Origin: Linum tenue
Taxonomy: Eukaryota > Streptophyta > Magnoliopsida > Malpighiales > Linaceae
Reading direction: 5' to 3'
DNA length: 64,000 nucleotides
Assembly (NCBI GenBank): GCA_946122785.1
Contig: CAMGYJ010000005.1
Location: 88,406,547-88,470,546 of the forward strand
How positions within the stretch are numbered: position 1 is the stretch's first letter; every line of letters starts with the position of its first letter. The position numbers and the translations under genes were made by a program. Of this stretch, positions 1-11,220 are shown in pieces. The notes under the pieces are model-generated. The model did no database searches and was not told where the DNA came from. It was given only the letters and a program-made list of their open reading frames with translations.

Positions 1-1095
1 CGGCCGTGAACTAGGATCGTGAACTGGGCACGACCTGTGTATGAAAAGAGAACTGAAAGGAGGAAGATGGGAGAGTCAAAAGTGAGAGAAACGTTCTTAT
101 TCTTGAAAACCTAGAGAGAGAAAGCCACGAACCAAGAAGGAGAAGAGGATAGGGTTTGATCCAAGTCAAGATTTGGGAAGTTCCACTTCAAGAGAGGATT
201 TCTACAAGAACAAGGAAGGTTTAAGGCATCACAATGATGGTTTTTTCCTTTTTCCTTTGTGTTCTTCCTTTTTCTAGCAAGGAGTAGTCTCCTTTTCACT
301 TTGGTGTTGTAGAACTCTAACTTCTACCATGTAGTTGATTGTGTGGATTGAATGATTGTGTGTTGGTGGTGTTTAATTTAAGATTTGAGGTATTTTTCTT
401 GGTGATTGTCCATTGTGTGTGCTTGGCAATCTATTGTGCTATTCAAACCTAGCTTAGAGGGAACCCCCTTATCTTAAGATGCTCAAATTGAGCTGGGTTT
501 TCTTGGGCATTTCATGCCTCCTATCTAGATTAATGTAGGGCAAAACTCTAAACTCAAATTGAACACCTCGGTTGATTGTGATTAAGCCGTCCAAACCCCG
601 ATTTGGGGGAGAAGGTAAGTCAACCCTCAATTTTTTGGGCCAAGAGGGCTACAATTGTAACCTATATGCATACCTTGGCCTAGCAATAGAGAGTGTGGTT
701 TCTAACCATAGTTGCTCCTCCTAACGGTTCACACTCGCCTTGTCGCACACTGATTCATTCGATCCCACAGTTCATGTTAGTTAGTTAGGGCGAAACAACT
801 ACCGAGTCAGAAATACTTTACTTTATACACCTGAGCAAGGAAGTATTGAGGTCGTTAAGGATTCTCCATCCAAGTTTGGCCAAGAGAGCCTAGTTAAAAT
901 GTCTTAATCTCCGGAACCCCATCTCCCCATCATGTTTACTTCTACACAAGTTTTGCTAGGAGATCATTTAAATAGAGGGTTGACCTTCCTGTACCCCCAC
1001 CAAAATTTGGTGATGTGCTTATCCAAATTTTGACAGAGGGGGTGAGGGAGTTTGAAATACGACATTACATGAAGAGGCAACGAAGAGGCAACAGA
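1..1095. other. Noncoding, unassigned (possibly LTR or intronic)
   Basis: No supported coding region. Frames are broken and only short chance ORFs occur. Purine-rich tracts near 60-230 and long T-rich stretches resemble untranslated or LTR sequence, but I found no primer binding site, terminal repeat or partner copy in the window. It abuts the 3' side of a minus-strand LINE remnant. Confidence 0.4.
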
Positions 1096-1695
1096 TTTAA
1101 TTGATGCCCCGATCTAACCCTAAGACGAATTCTCTCCAGATACCCTACTAAGCCGAATATCCTCAACATCTCCCTTGCTGCCCACGATAACGTCCTCTAA
1201 AAATCAGAACGTAGCCATTTTTTTACTGCACAATTACGGTGGGGAGACCCAAAAATTTATTTGCACCCATACCGCTCCTACACCCAGAACTTGGGAAAGT
1301 AGGTCTTGATCAGGCTCCAAAATATTCATACTGAAGCATACTGCAGATTTTGCTAAATTGGTCCTCTGATCACTCAATTCCTCATACTCATTGAGTAACT
1401 CAATTAGGTTTTCAAATTCTTGTAATGATCAGCAAAAAATAGGTGAGAAACACACGGGGCCCTAGGGACAACCTTGACGCTGATAAGTTTTCCTTCATCA
1501 ATGGCTTCCCGAATAAGTGCAGCAAACCCCTCCGTGCAGATGACAAACAACAAGGGGGAAAACGGGTCACCTTGTCGGAGTCCTCTCATTGGTTTGAAAA
1601 AACCCAAACGGAGTACCAATCACAAGGACTGAGAAAGAAGACGAGCTTAAGCATTCCTGGATCCACCATATATAAGTTATGTTAAAACCCATTTT

Positions 1696-1846
1696 CTCTG
1701 TATAGCAGTTTTGTCTCTGGGCAGCAGGAGTCACCTGGTTGACTTAGCTCTATTTTTGTGATGTTGGTCCTTTAGACCTTGGGCACCCCTCGTGCTGTTG
1801 TTTTGGCTGTATTTCCATTCTTTTTAATGTTATCACCATTATAAAA
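1696..1846 (+). mobile_element. 5'-truncated LINE 3' tail inserted in the older LINE
   Basis: About 150 bp ending in a run of A's interrupts the reading of the minus-strand LINE. It is flanked by near-identical copies of AAAACCCATTTT (1684-1695, and from 1847 with one extra C). A poly-A end plus a 12-bp duplicated target is the signature of a 5'-truncated LINE or SINE insertion. No coding sequence is left, so the parent family is not identified. Confidence 0.5.
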
Positions 1847-2400
1847 AAAAACCCCATTTTTTCCAAAGCCGCAAACAGAAAGAGCCATTTGACTATGTCA
1901 TATGCCTTTCCATATCAACCTTCAAAGCCATATACCCTTTCTTACCCTTGGTCTTGATTTTCAAATAGTGCATCAATTCATCCCCCAGCAGGATATTATC
2001 GACTATCTATCTTTCGTGGATTAAAGCATTATGCCCTTCTGAAATAACTGGGGGAGAAACTGAGCCAGCCGTTTGGATATGATTTTGTACAAGAACTGGC
2101 ATCAGCTTATGGGTTTTAGTTGACTCATATTCTCCACTTTGAGGGATCTATGTTATCCAAGTGGGATTAAAACTTTGTAACATCTGCTCCGTTCTAAAGA
2201 AAGAGCATACAAATTCAAACACCGTGGGTTCCAAAATGTTATGAAATTTTTTCCGGTACACTCATCCGAGCCCCAGGCCTGTTTAGACGACATAGTGAAA
2301 ATAGTTTGTCTAAATTCACTGGACAAGACTTCAGTCGTCCATGTCTCATTCATGGCATCCGTAACTGTCTGCTCAATAGAAATATCAGCTACCCTGGAAC

Positions 2401-3062
2401 TAGGGGTGGGCAATAGGCAGTTTGGGTGGATTTTGGTTTAAAATTGACCCCCCACTTACTAGTGGGTTGGAATACATGTGACCCGCAATCCACCCACATA
2501 CTTATGCGGGTTGGGTTGGGTGGGTAGCGGATGGGTGTGGTTGGATCGTGGGTTAACTCGCAAAAGCAATTCTCCAACTAGTCATTAAGAAAATTGACTA
2601 ACATTTATAATAAATTCATACAAAATTAGTAAGATTGTATCAATAATTTGTGATTTTGATACAACTAATAATTTATATTTTGTATCTCAATATTTAATGG
2701 ATATTAACAATAATTTGCATACCTATATCCAATATCCAATGGATATTGCACAACACAATAACCAACAATAGTAGTCAAAATTATTATTTATTCTCCACCT
2801 TTCAAAGTATATGGTCAGACTGTAGTGCAGGTCGAAAATATGATGAATATTTGATACTATAAGAAACATTATTTTTCATGTAAAAATAGGACGCGGGTCA
2901 TACGGATGGCCCGCAATCCACCCACCATCCACCCACATAAGCGCAAGTGGGAGATTTAACAATCTGCAATCCACCCAGATCAATCACCTACTGTGTGCGC
3001 GTTGGATTATTTGCCGGTGGATCGATATCAATCCGCGGAAACCACCCACGTGCCCACCCCTA
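2401..3062. mobile_element. hAT-like MITE, about 662 bp
   Basis: It begins TAGGGGTGGGCA and ends with the reverse complement TGCCCACCCCTA. This terminus is seen in many plant hAT-superfamily non-autonomous elements. The subterminal sequence is rich in GTGGGTGGATTG-like motifs on both sides. It cleanly splits the LINE remnant. The expected 8-bp target duplication is not convincing (CCTGGAAC against CTAGCAGC, four of eight matching), so the insertion is old or the edge is off by a few bases. There is no coding capacity. Confidence 0.7.
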
Positions 3063-3591
3063 CTAGCAGCCATGTTCTCTACTTGGTTTTCAGAGGTAAA
3101 GAGATTTTCAGAGAAATCATTAGCAATGTCTAGCTTCCCTCTTTCTTCAGTGATCCAATCCCCATCCTAATTTCTTAACCCCGTCACGAGGTTCCTTTTC
3201 CTCCTCACCTTTGTAAGTGCATGAAAATAAGAAGTATTCTTATCACCATTTTCTAGCCACCTAACCCTCTATTTATGTTACCAGTACAATTCCTCTGCCT
3301 CCCATTGACGACTGAAATCGGCCTCTAGGTCACGCACCATGTTCCCGTTTATGGGATTGCCCTGTTTGTCCCGATCTATCTCCAACTGGAGGGTTATGAT
3401 GTTCCTTAAGGAATTTATTGTACCCGCCCCGCTCCAGTCGCATACAAGGTGTCATAGACATTTCAATCCCACCCAAAGCCTATACATAGGGGACCCGTAG
3501 GCTTGCTCATTCCACACATAGGTCACCATTACCCGAACTTCCGGATTGTCGGCCCATTGGGCGTAAAATCGAAAAAGCGGGCGGCTATTAA

Positions 3592-4905
3592 CACTACAAC
3601 AATTTTTGGATTTTTTGACAAAATATTTGTTTTTCATTTTAATTTTCGATTTTGTCAAAATTTCAATGCCTATTGTGACAAACATCGATTTTGACATAAA
3701 CGTTTGTCACATTAAGTACATATTATTACAAAAAAAATTGACGCTATCATTTTGTCAAAATATCGTTGGATTAAGAAAGATGTATTCGTCACAAATAACA
3801 TCGGTCACATTATATATTAGATCATATTTATAATAACAAATGGGCTTTGTCATCATATTAGAAATTTATGGAGCGAAAGACGAAATGTTTGATTTGACAA
3901 AAAGTGTAGTTGTTATAATATTTAAGTTTTATGTTTCTATAATCACAACAAATTTTCGTTCATATAAACTTATCAATATTTATATAATATGAGAATGTTT
4001 ATTTTGTTACACAGTTTTGTGCAAATTTTGATTGACAGGAATTAATGGTGGAAAACAGGAGATGTATCATGTGACAAAATAATATATGACACAATATATG
4101 CTACTTCATATTTAGGACTTTGATACGGTGACATGTACTTTTTGGTCGACCTCATATAGGATTAGATCGACCTAATCTATTGTTCAGTGTAAAAAAAGTT
4201 TCATTGTGCCTACTTTAGAGATTCATATCTTACAATTGGTTAGATGGAAATTGGAGATTAATGTCTTCTTTTGAAGCTGAAGTGTCACTCTACACATTAT
4301 AGAGCCTTTTGTTTGAAGCCTTATAGATATCCAATCTTTCATCCAATACCTTGCCTTTGTAGAAAAACATATCTAATTTAACGTGGTAGAGGCTACTGAA
4401 CTCGAATCGCATCCATGCTTCTCAAATTGAGCTTCAAAGTAGGCTTCACAAACACGTTCCCAGACTTGGTCATTTTCAGGCAGTTTCCCAGTTTTGGCGT
4501 AGCCTATTGATCAGTTTCAAAAATGGTCTTCTAGACTTCCTATCGAGCTCTTCATCACTTCAATATGTAGAGGGGCACTCCATCTTCAAAACAAGCTATT
4601 AATCTTTAATTTTCATCTAGCCAATTGTATGATATGAATCTCCAAAGTAGGCACCATGAAACTGTTTTTACACTGAAACAACATATTAAGTCGACCTAAT
4701 CCTAAATGAGGGATACCTAATCCTAACTGAGATCAACCGAAAAGTGCAAGTCACGATGACATGCATGTCACCGTAAGAGCACCCTAATATTTATGCCGAG
4801 AAATGAGTTTTTCGTATTAATTGACATATACAAATTTAATATGACAAAAATATTAAACCATGACAAAAATCCTAAAGTATGACAAAAATACCTTTTTCTT
4901 GTGAG
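3592..4905. mobile_element. Non-autonomous CACTA element with TGACAAA subterminal repeats
   Basis: It starts CACTACAACAATTTTTGG and ends near CCTTTTTCTTGTGAG, a damaged form of the inverse terminus. Inside both ends the motif TGACAAA/TTTGTCA recurs many times, which is the usual arrangement of subterminal transposase-binding repeats in En/Spm elements. There is no transposase gene. The 3-bp target duplication cannot be recognised because the right end has mutated. A Mutator-like foldback element (4115-4784) is inserted in it. Confidence 0.65.
4115..4784. mobile_element. Foldback Mutator-like MITE, about 670 bp
   Basis: The arms are long inverted repeats. The left arm, around 4115-4260, runs from GGACTTTGATACGGTGACATG. 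The reverse complement of the right arm, around 4590-4784, starts GGGTGCTCTTACGGTGACATG. Both arms share the GTCGACCTAAT-type block and the sequence around GCCTACTTT(A/G)GAGATTCATATC. The flanks TCATATTTA and TAATATTTA match at eight of nine bases, the size expected for a Mutator target duplication. It has no ORF. Confidence 0.65.
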
Positions 4906-5705
4906 TTGAAGTCTGGTTTTCTGCCATCGATGGAAATTATAGGTGTCTTGCTAGGCTTATACACATCTGCATTTTTATTTTGGGAAAGGTGCTATACTTA
5001 CCTCCCAACCCCTTCGTAAGTTGTATACTACTAAAGTACACTAAAGTTGGTCTCTCATGTCCTCTGACGTAGTTGACATATAGTGTTAGTAAATCACGGA
5101 AATTTGTGTATTCTTTACTTTCTTACATTGTCGATTGTCGTTCCGTTATAACAAACTTAATCCTAAACTCTAAATTCTAAATCATGAGCTTTGAAAAGAA
5201 CCTTACAATAATACAAGAAAATTGTCGATTGTGTTGCGTAGTTTCACTTAACGGACACTAAATGTTTATTTTGTGCTTGTATTTTGGGACGTTGTATAAA
5301 CGAATCAAATTTTGATGATTTTTTTGTTACATTGGAAATTAAAACTTAATAATTGACGGAAATAAATTGTAATTTTGAATGGTTTCCTCTCAAAAATTTA
5401 TTTTTGGCGTTTGGCGAAAAGAAGCTCGCCTCTTCCCTCTATTCAAATTTCGAATCAGAATCTCCTCTCTAGAAAGAAGTAAATAATAAATTATTTACTA
5501 CTCCCCTCAGGCGGCCGGTTGAGTAAAATTGAAGACCCCTCTTCTGTGATAAAGCTCCTTCTCTCGAACTCTTTCTATCTCGCCGTCTTTCCTTGCTCTC
5601 CCGAAAAATCTCAGCAAACCTTCCTTCTCAATGGCTGCTTGGATGGACATGACTGCGAAACTGTGAGTTTATCAGAGTTAGTGTTCGCCCTCCCTCTTTA
5701 ATTTC
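4906..5705. other. Noncoding; possible decayed 5' exon near 5620
   Basis: AT-rich sequence without a supported gene up to about 5400. At 5440-5660 it becomes richer in CT, like a plant 5' untranslated leader, with an ATG context near 5630 opening a short frame (MAAWMDMTAKL) that stops at once. This could be the 5' end of the broken F-box gene found at 6.8 kb, now separated from it by retrotransposon sequence, but no similarity supports that. Confidence 0.3.
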
Positions 5706-6242
5706 TGTTGAGGATATTAATTATTTAGTAAAAAATAATTAATTTCTTGTCCTCCAAGTCCCTTGTTTCCTTGTCCTTGTCAAAGGAGGAAACCTGGTTT
5801 TCATTAGGGGTTTAACCCTAAGTCTCTCTATATAAGCTTAGCTACGAGATTGTCGTAAGCAAGCCGTCAAAATGTAGTCCTATAATAAAATCGTCAGCCG
5901 TTGGGTTCGTCATGTATCGTCTTTCTTCGACCATGTAGAATTTGATTATGCGGAAGACAAAACAACAAACGAGACAAGAGATTTTACGTGGTATTCTCGA
6001 TCGACTGATTGATCAAGACTAATCCACGGTGAGCTCAGAAGAGCTCACGGCTGACGATTGTATTATAGGACTACATCTTGACGGCTTGCTTACGACAATC
6101 TCGTAGCTAAGCTTATATAGAGAGACTTAGGGTTAAAACCCTAATGACAACCAGGTTTCCTTCTTTGACAAGGACAAGAAAACAAGGGACTTGGAGGACA
6201 AGAAATTAATTATTTTTTACTAAATAATTAATATCCTCAACA
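5706..6242. repeat. Inverted pair of copia LTR copies (hairpin, arms about 195 bp)
   Basis: The left arm (5706-5904) and the reverse complement of the right arm (about 6048-6242) are nearly identical, with only a handful of mismatches. Both begin TGTTGAGGATATTAATTATT and include a TATA-like CTCTATATAAGC. The right copy, read on the minus strand, continues into CCACGTAAAATCTCTTGT, a sequence common near the 3' end of copia LTRs, and ends near TTCTACA around 5931. A polypurine stretch (GAGGGAAAG) lies just upstream of it on that strand. So the right copy is a 3' LTR on the minus strand and the left copy is the first 200 bp of the same LTR in opposite orientation. Transcripts would fold into a long hairpin. 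Confidence 0.7.
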
Positions 6243-6640
6243 CTTTCCCTCAAGCGAAGACATGAGTGACAAGAATGTCGAGCTTGAAAAAGGAAATGTG
6301 ACGAACAAGCATGACAAGCTTGAACAACAAAACTCGAGATGAACAACATCTCGTACAAGGCTGATTTGGAGACGACTGACTCTCTCCCTTGAACAACCTG
6401 ATGAAGATGGTTGACTGCATCTTCTTGAACGTCGTGACGAGACGGTTGATTGCATCTCTTGAACGACCTGACGGAAACGGTTGACTGCGTCTCTTGAATG
6501 ACTTGACGGAGACGATTGACTACGTCTATCCATATGATATGGTGGAGATGGTTGACTGCATCTCCTGAACGACTTGAACTCGCTCTGGTGCATCGAGGTC
6601 GACTTGATGACTGACTCTAGTCGACCTACGTATGTTGACT
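6243..6640 (-). mobile_element. 3' internal tail of a copia element with about 35-bp degenerate tandem repeats
   Basis: This lies directly upstream of the minus-strand LTR and begins with its polypurine tract. Between 6360 and 6580 a unit resembling TTGAACGACCTGACGGAGACGGTTGACTGCATCTC recurs about five times with substitutions. Such repeats are common between the pol stop and the 3' LTR of plant copia elements. No pol sequence is preserved, so the element is truncated. Confidence 0.5.
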
Positions 6641-6799
6641 TTCCTATATCTTTAGCTCCTTCCGCTCTTTGGGTATCTATTCTTATGAATCTCTTCCCTA
6701 TCTTGCCCGAATTTTATTATTAATCTTGTGGGGAAACTATCGGAATTGTGAAAGGCAGCAACTTTTAGGATTTTGGTTGGTGTTCTTTCTGGTTATTTT

Positions 6800-7098
6800 C
6801 ATGTTGTGTACGGATGTGTTGAAGGAAAGCTGATACCAGATGAGCTTGGTCTCATCTTCGCGAAGCTGTGTTTATACAAGAGATTAACAGTTGTCCCCAG
6901 GGTTTGCAAATCATGGAGCAGGGCAGTTTTAGGTACCTATTGTTGGGAGGAGATTGACATTGAAGAATGGAGTTAAGTATCCTTGCCTGAGCAACTCGAT
7001 CATATGCTCCGAATGGTGATCACTCGGAGCTCTCGTTCCCTTGGCAAGCTCTCTGTCACCAATCTCCGCAATGATGTGTTTCCTTTCCTTGCCAATCA
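6800..7098 (+). pseudogene. F-box protein fragment (FBW2/SKIP1-like), interrupted by a stop
   Basis: The frame reads LIPDELGLIFAKLCLYKRL, then VCKSWSRAVLGTYCWEEIDI. This is the F-box core that binds SKP1 in SCF ubiquitin ligases, followed by the CW.EIDIEEW stretch typical of the plant FBW2/SKIP1-like group. An in-frame TAA follows EEWS near 6974. The same frame then continues with LPEQLDHMLRMVITRSS and the start of the leucine-rich region. A splice donor (CAGTAAGC) at 7099 fits the usual intron position, but no later exon is found because the sequence turns into a TTACGTAA-rich repeat. The upstream exon is also missing. With one nonsense codon and no 3' part I call it a pseudogene. A true start cannot be chosen. 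Confidence 0.65.
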
Positions 7099-7459
7099 GT
7101 AAGCCCTATATTTTTTCTCATATAGTTCATCGAACAATTTCTACAGATTTGGTTGCATAAAGTGTGCATCATTGTGGTTTGTAAATTGTGAACGAGTTTG
7201 TAAATTTAACACATGGTTTGGTAAATGTTACAAATGAACGTTTATTATAGACCCCAATGATACTCATATATGAAAACTAAAATTTAGTAGAAATCGTAGT
7301 CCCTCCCATACCTTTTATACATTAGGCTTTATTTACCACTTCTCTCCATGGATGTTTTGTGCTGCTAGTGCGGGTTCCCTTCAGACACATAAGCTGCCAC
7401 GTAGAACCTTCCTTTTAATATAAATTTGTTGGATTTCCTAAGGTAATTTGAATTTTTTA

Positions 7460-8020
7460 ACCTGCTATAGCAGGTTTCACAGGTCACATTACGTAAAATA
7501 CAATAGGCATTACGTAATGGTTACGTAATGTATGGTAACCTTACGTAACAGTTGTAAAAGGTCATTACTGAAGTCTTACGTAATGCACGGTTGTTTTACG
7601 TAATGACTACCAACATTGAATTACGTAAAGTGTAAAGTGATTATGTAAACCTTACGTAACGCTTCCGATTTGACTATTACGTGAGAAATAACTATGTTCC
7701 GTAATATTTACGTAATGGATGGTCTTTTTACGTAATGAGTATTAACCTCGCATTACGTAAAGTCCTAAGTCATTATGGAAGCCTTACGTAATGCTTGTGA
7801 TTTAACTGTTACGCAAGAATTAACTATCATTTCGTAAACTTTACATAATGGTTGTGTATTTTACGTAACAGTTATAAAATGTCATTACGGAAACCTTCCA
7901 TAATGGAAGGTCCCTTTACGTAATGAGTATTAACCTCGTGTTACATAAAGTGCTAAGTCATTACGAAAGTCTTACATAATGCTTCTAATTTAACTGTTAC
8001 GTAAGAAATAAGTCGTAACC
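7460..8020. repeat. TTACGTAA-rich degenerate tandem array
   Basis: The palindrome TTACGTAA and one-base variants (TTACATAA, TTACGTGA, TTACGGAA) occur roughly every 20-30 bp over more than 500 bp. A longer unit is visible: TACGTAATGAGTATTAACCTCG at 7729 recurs at 7917, and a diverged copy with TACGTAATGACTACCAACATTG is at 7597. The array follows the splice donor of the F-box fragment. TACGTA contains the ACGT core bound by plant bZIP factors, but no function can be inferred from this. Confidence 0.7.
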
Positions 8021-8439
8021 TTTATGAAATGGTTATTAATTACAATAACTAAATAATCAAAAAGAAAAGAAAAACAAGACACATAAAATAGGAAAAGGAA
8101 AGTTATGACAAAAAAAAAAATAAGTAAAAGGAAACAAATGTTCCCGCTAACAAAAAGAAACCGGGCACCGCCCGTTGCCATTAATTCATTTTTTCTTTCT
8201 TCTTTTTATTCCTTTTTAATCAACAGTTCAAAGTAATTATAATTTATTTTGATGGTTCATATCTAATTAAGTTACCTAACTTAAAATTATACCCAAGTTA
8301 CCGTAGGGAGTACCTAAATTTGTTGTAGGGTTGTTCTTCAAAGTAGAGCAAATGGATGCAATGTGAAGATTATAATATCATTATTCTGCAAGATTGTTAT
8401 TTGAGGATTATGATGAAGATTATTGAATATTTTGTTTGC
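8021..8439. other. AT-rich noncoding sequence
   Basis: Poly-A/T-rich sequence between the TTACGTAA array and the CACTA end. No ORF of interest, repeat pair or regulatory element is recognisable. Confidence 0.4.
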
Positions 8440-8918
8440 CTTCAATATTGGTGACAATTGTGTTATTTATTATAATTTACAAATATAGTGACAAAATTAG
8501 CATGTCATATTATGACAAAATGGCTTTGTCACAATTGTAACAAGCACCGCATATTAGATAATATGAAAAATATTATAAAAAAATTATTTGTCACGCTTGT
8601 ACAATTTGTCACACCAACAAATAGAAATTTGCAATTATAGTGACAAAATTTGGTTGTATTATGATAAAATATCTATTTATTTTGACAAAATGTTGTCTAA
8701 ATAGGTGTCATATAATGACAAAAGTTGGTCGTCGTGCCATTGGAACATATTTTGATAAGAAGTTAAAAGATTTGTCATAATAAAGATGTTCCGACGAGGT
8801 AGTTTTGACGAACATTATGACAAAAAAATTTGTCATAATAAAGTTATTATGACCAAAATTTGCCTCTATTATGACAAAATGTTGTTGTCACAATTGACGA
8901 ACATTGTCGATCGTAGTG
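8440..8918. mobile_element. CACTA element end with TGACAAA repeats (partial)
   Basis: ATGACAAAAT/TTTGTCA motifs recur about fifteen times and the block ends in GATCGTAGTG, close to the canonical TTGTAGTG terminus of CACTA elements. The motif is the same as in the element at 3592-4905, so both belong to one family. No matching CACTA start is found upstream, so this is a truncated copy or one whose other end has diverged. Confidence 0.55.
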
Positions 8919-9239
8919 TAAGAGTTATGGTTTGTTCGACAATAATAGGGCTCTATGATCATATCCGTGGTCCGTGAAATGCTTGACTAGCATGTTAGAG
9001 TATTGATCTATCCAAGACTATGAGCATAGACCTCAATTCAACTTCTCGCGAATGCATGCCTGTCCCATCCACTTGTTGGTCCAAGTGAACTGGTCACCTT
9101 GGTAGCTTGCATCATGCCAAAATCATGCACAAATTCTCTAAGAACCAGTAAGCAAAATAGATATTTATTTATATATTTTATTATTTTAGTTTAACTGACT
9201 GACACACCTCTTTAAAAAAAATTCCTCCGCCACTGATTA
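8919..9239. other. Noncoding, unassigned
   Basis: Mixed-composition sequence with no recognised gene, repeat or terminus. Confidence 0.4.
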
Positions 9240-11220
9240 TATTATTGTTTCGTTGGCGAAACTCGCGCGTTCAATGCGCATTATTTTCAAGTAAACACAA
9301 AACACAACGTCAATCACAACCGTCAAATATCCGCCACCGAATGTCGGCGCTGTTGATTTGATCAATCGAACAGAAACCTAGACGATGTTGATTGATCGAT
9401 GCACCTTTGACTTCTAATCAAACAACCGTTATTCGGTTCACCACCTCTCCAAACTACGTTCGAACGAGGGTGTTCGGCGAATAACCAGAAAATCGAACCA
9501 TGAGTGTTCTAAGCTACGTTACTTCTACTTCTATGGAGGTTCCTCTGGAGAGCTCTGCGACTATGACTACAAGCTACGACTACGACTCTGCAAAGGATTT
9601 CTCTGACAGAGCGGTACTACAAACTAGAGAGAAAAAGGTAAGTCTGCGACGGAGCAGTTGAGATTTGATTTTGCCGTCTCGAGCTTCTCTTTCTTCCCAA
9701 TCTTTATACTTCGCTCTTCTCCCCGCAGTCGTAGTAACTGCCTTCGCGCATTTGTCTCCCACGTCTTCATTCCTGTCAACCGTGCAGGTAACCTCCTCCC
9801 TGTTGCGTAACTCCCACGAGTGCGAAACCGCTCTACTACGTAGCGACTTGGAGAAACGACATTGAGCCACCCTTGTAGTCATCCACCCGGGTTCGATAAT
9901 AAACCCCGATTCCTCAGGCCAAACTACATTCATCCTTGTTCATAAAATGGTAGCGTATCACAAACAACACCGCAACGCTGAGCTCCCAGCCTTGCAACCT
10001 CGATGCACTCACAATATCAATGCCACTTTCGATGGTGACTCATGGCTTATAACATTGCTCTCTAAACAACGTAGCCCTTAGTACCCTGGCCTCGTCGAAT
10101 TTCCACCATTGATGCCAACTTTATCGAATTCACGGTGTTGTTGAATTTCTCAACACTGAACTAAAGCTCGTCAACGTCGTCCAGCTCGCGACCTTGTTTT
10201 CGGCAAAACAACATCACTTTCACGGCATTGTTAAACTCTTGCAACATTATCTTTGACTAAACAATGTCGTTTCTTTCCTGGTACCGCAGGGTTGTTTTTA
10301 CCTTTCGCGGCGTCGTATTCAACTAAACGACACCGTCTAAAATAATTATACAATACTAATTGATTAAACCAACCCTCATTGTTAACTCGCCGTCAACACT
10401 CACCCCTCAGCGCCGTTCTTAGTTAAAACAACGTCGTTTTCTAGTCCCGCGACGTCGTTGAACTTTGAGCTTTGCGACACTGTTCTAAATTTAACACTGT
10501 CGTTTTAACGATTGCAACATCATTGGGCCTACTTGCGGTATCGTTTTCTAATCCGCGGTGTCGTTTCTTTCCTCTTGCGGCATCGTTTTCAACTAAACGA
10601 CACCGCCTTAAATAATCATTAAAAATGTTAATTAATTAATCCGGCCACTAGTCAAACTCGTGTGTTGACCAACGACATCATTAGCACCAAAACGCCTCTG
10701 TTTGCTCTTCCTTTCGCGACATTGTTTTTTATTAAACATTGCCGTTTGCTGGTACAGTGGTACCGTTGGGCTTACTCGCGGTACCTTTTTTATTAAACAA
10801 CACCGCTAACATAACAAAAAAATATCAATTCATGGAACTGCCACGAGTCTGCACTCGCATTGGGCTGGACGAATTTTGGTCACTTACCTAATATGGTTTT
10901 TTCCTTTTAATTAATCGGGACCGCTTATCAAGGCTCTCGCGGCATCGTTTTTAAATCCGCGGTACCGTTTTAACTCTTCGCGACGCCGCTTGTCTCTATG
11001 CGGTACCGCTTCTCCCCTTCCAACAAGGAATAAAATAATAATAATAATAATAATAATAATAACTCATTTTCCACACCGATACGCGCGCCCCCATCCTGTT
11101 TTCTGGCAAACAGTGTCGTTTCCAGTGCCACGGTACCGCTGAGCTTCCTTGCGGTACCGTTTTATTTCTCCGCGACTCCAAACGACACCGTTTCTTTTTT
11201 ACCCGCGGTATCAAATTAAA
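9240..11220. repeat. Noncoding region with dispersed AACGACACCGTT / GCGGTACCG palindromes
   Basis: Variants of a short GC-centred palindrome embedded in A/T flanks recur through the block: AAACGACACCG (10326, 10603, 11170), GACGTCGTTG (10450), GCGGTACCG (10958, 10999, 11152), GCGGCATCG (10580, 10938). They sit between ordinary noncoding stretches. Open frames here (for example 9580-9933 minus) have no recognisable protein similarity and I do not call them genes. The block could be an unrecognised repeat or the regulatory part of a transposon. No terminal repeats were found. Confidence 0.45.
11034..11061. repeat. (AAT)n microsatellite
   Basis: About nine uninterrupted ATA/AAT trinucleotides within the palindrome-rich block. 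Confidence 0.9.

Larger units (their letters stand above)
1096..3440 (-). pseudogene. Decayed LINE (L1-type) reverse transcriptase remnant
   Basis: On the minus strand, pieces of an L1-type ORF2 are read in order from right to left. First, around 3140-3270, comes the linker typical of plant LINEs, with WLENGDKNTSYFHALT. Next, around 2160-2400, is the segment before the reverse transcriptase core, with a degenerate FTMSSKQAWGSDECTGK. Then, at 1430-1600, is the core GLRQGDPFSPLLFVICTEGF followed by SHLFFADH, a damaged version of the FADD active site. The C-terminal part follows at 1250-1420. In LINEs this protein copies its own RNA into DNA at a nicked target. Here stops and frameshifts are frequent and the element cannot be active. 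It is interrupted by a hAT-like element (2401-3062) and by a short LINE tail (1696-1846), so it is older than both. Confidence 0.8.

Noticed and set aside
5701..6247. Reading the 5706-6242 hairpin as a single TG...CA foldback transposon with a 5-bp duplication
   Set aside because: The minus-strand polypurine tract and copia-type tail beside the right arm explain it better as two inverted LTR copies. ATTTC/CTTTC is imperfect.
6237..6593. 118-codon Ser/Arg-rich ORF
   Set aside because: It is a translation of degenerate 35-bp tandem repeats in a copia 3' tail.
9580..9933. 117-codon minus-strand ORF
   Set aside because: No recognisable motif, the opposite strand is also open, and it lies in the palindrome-rich noncoding block.
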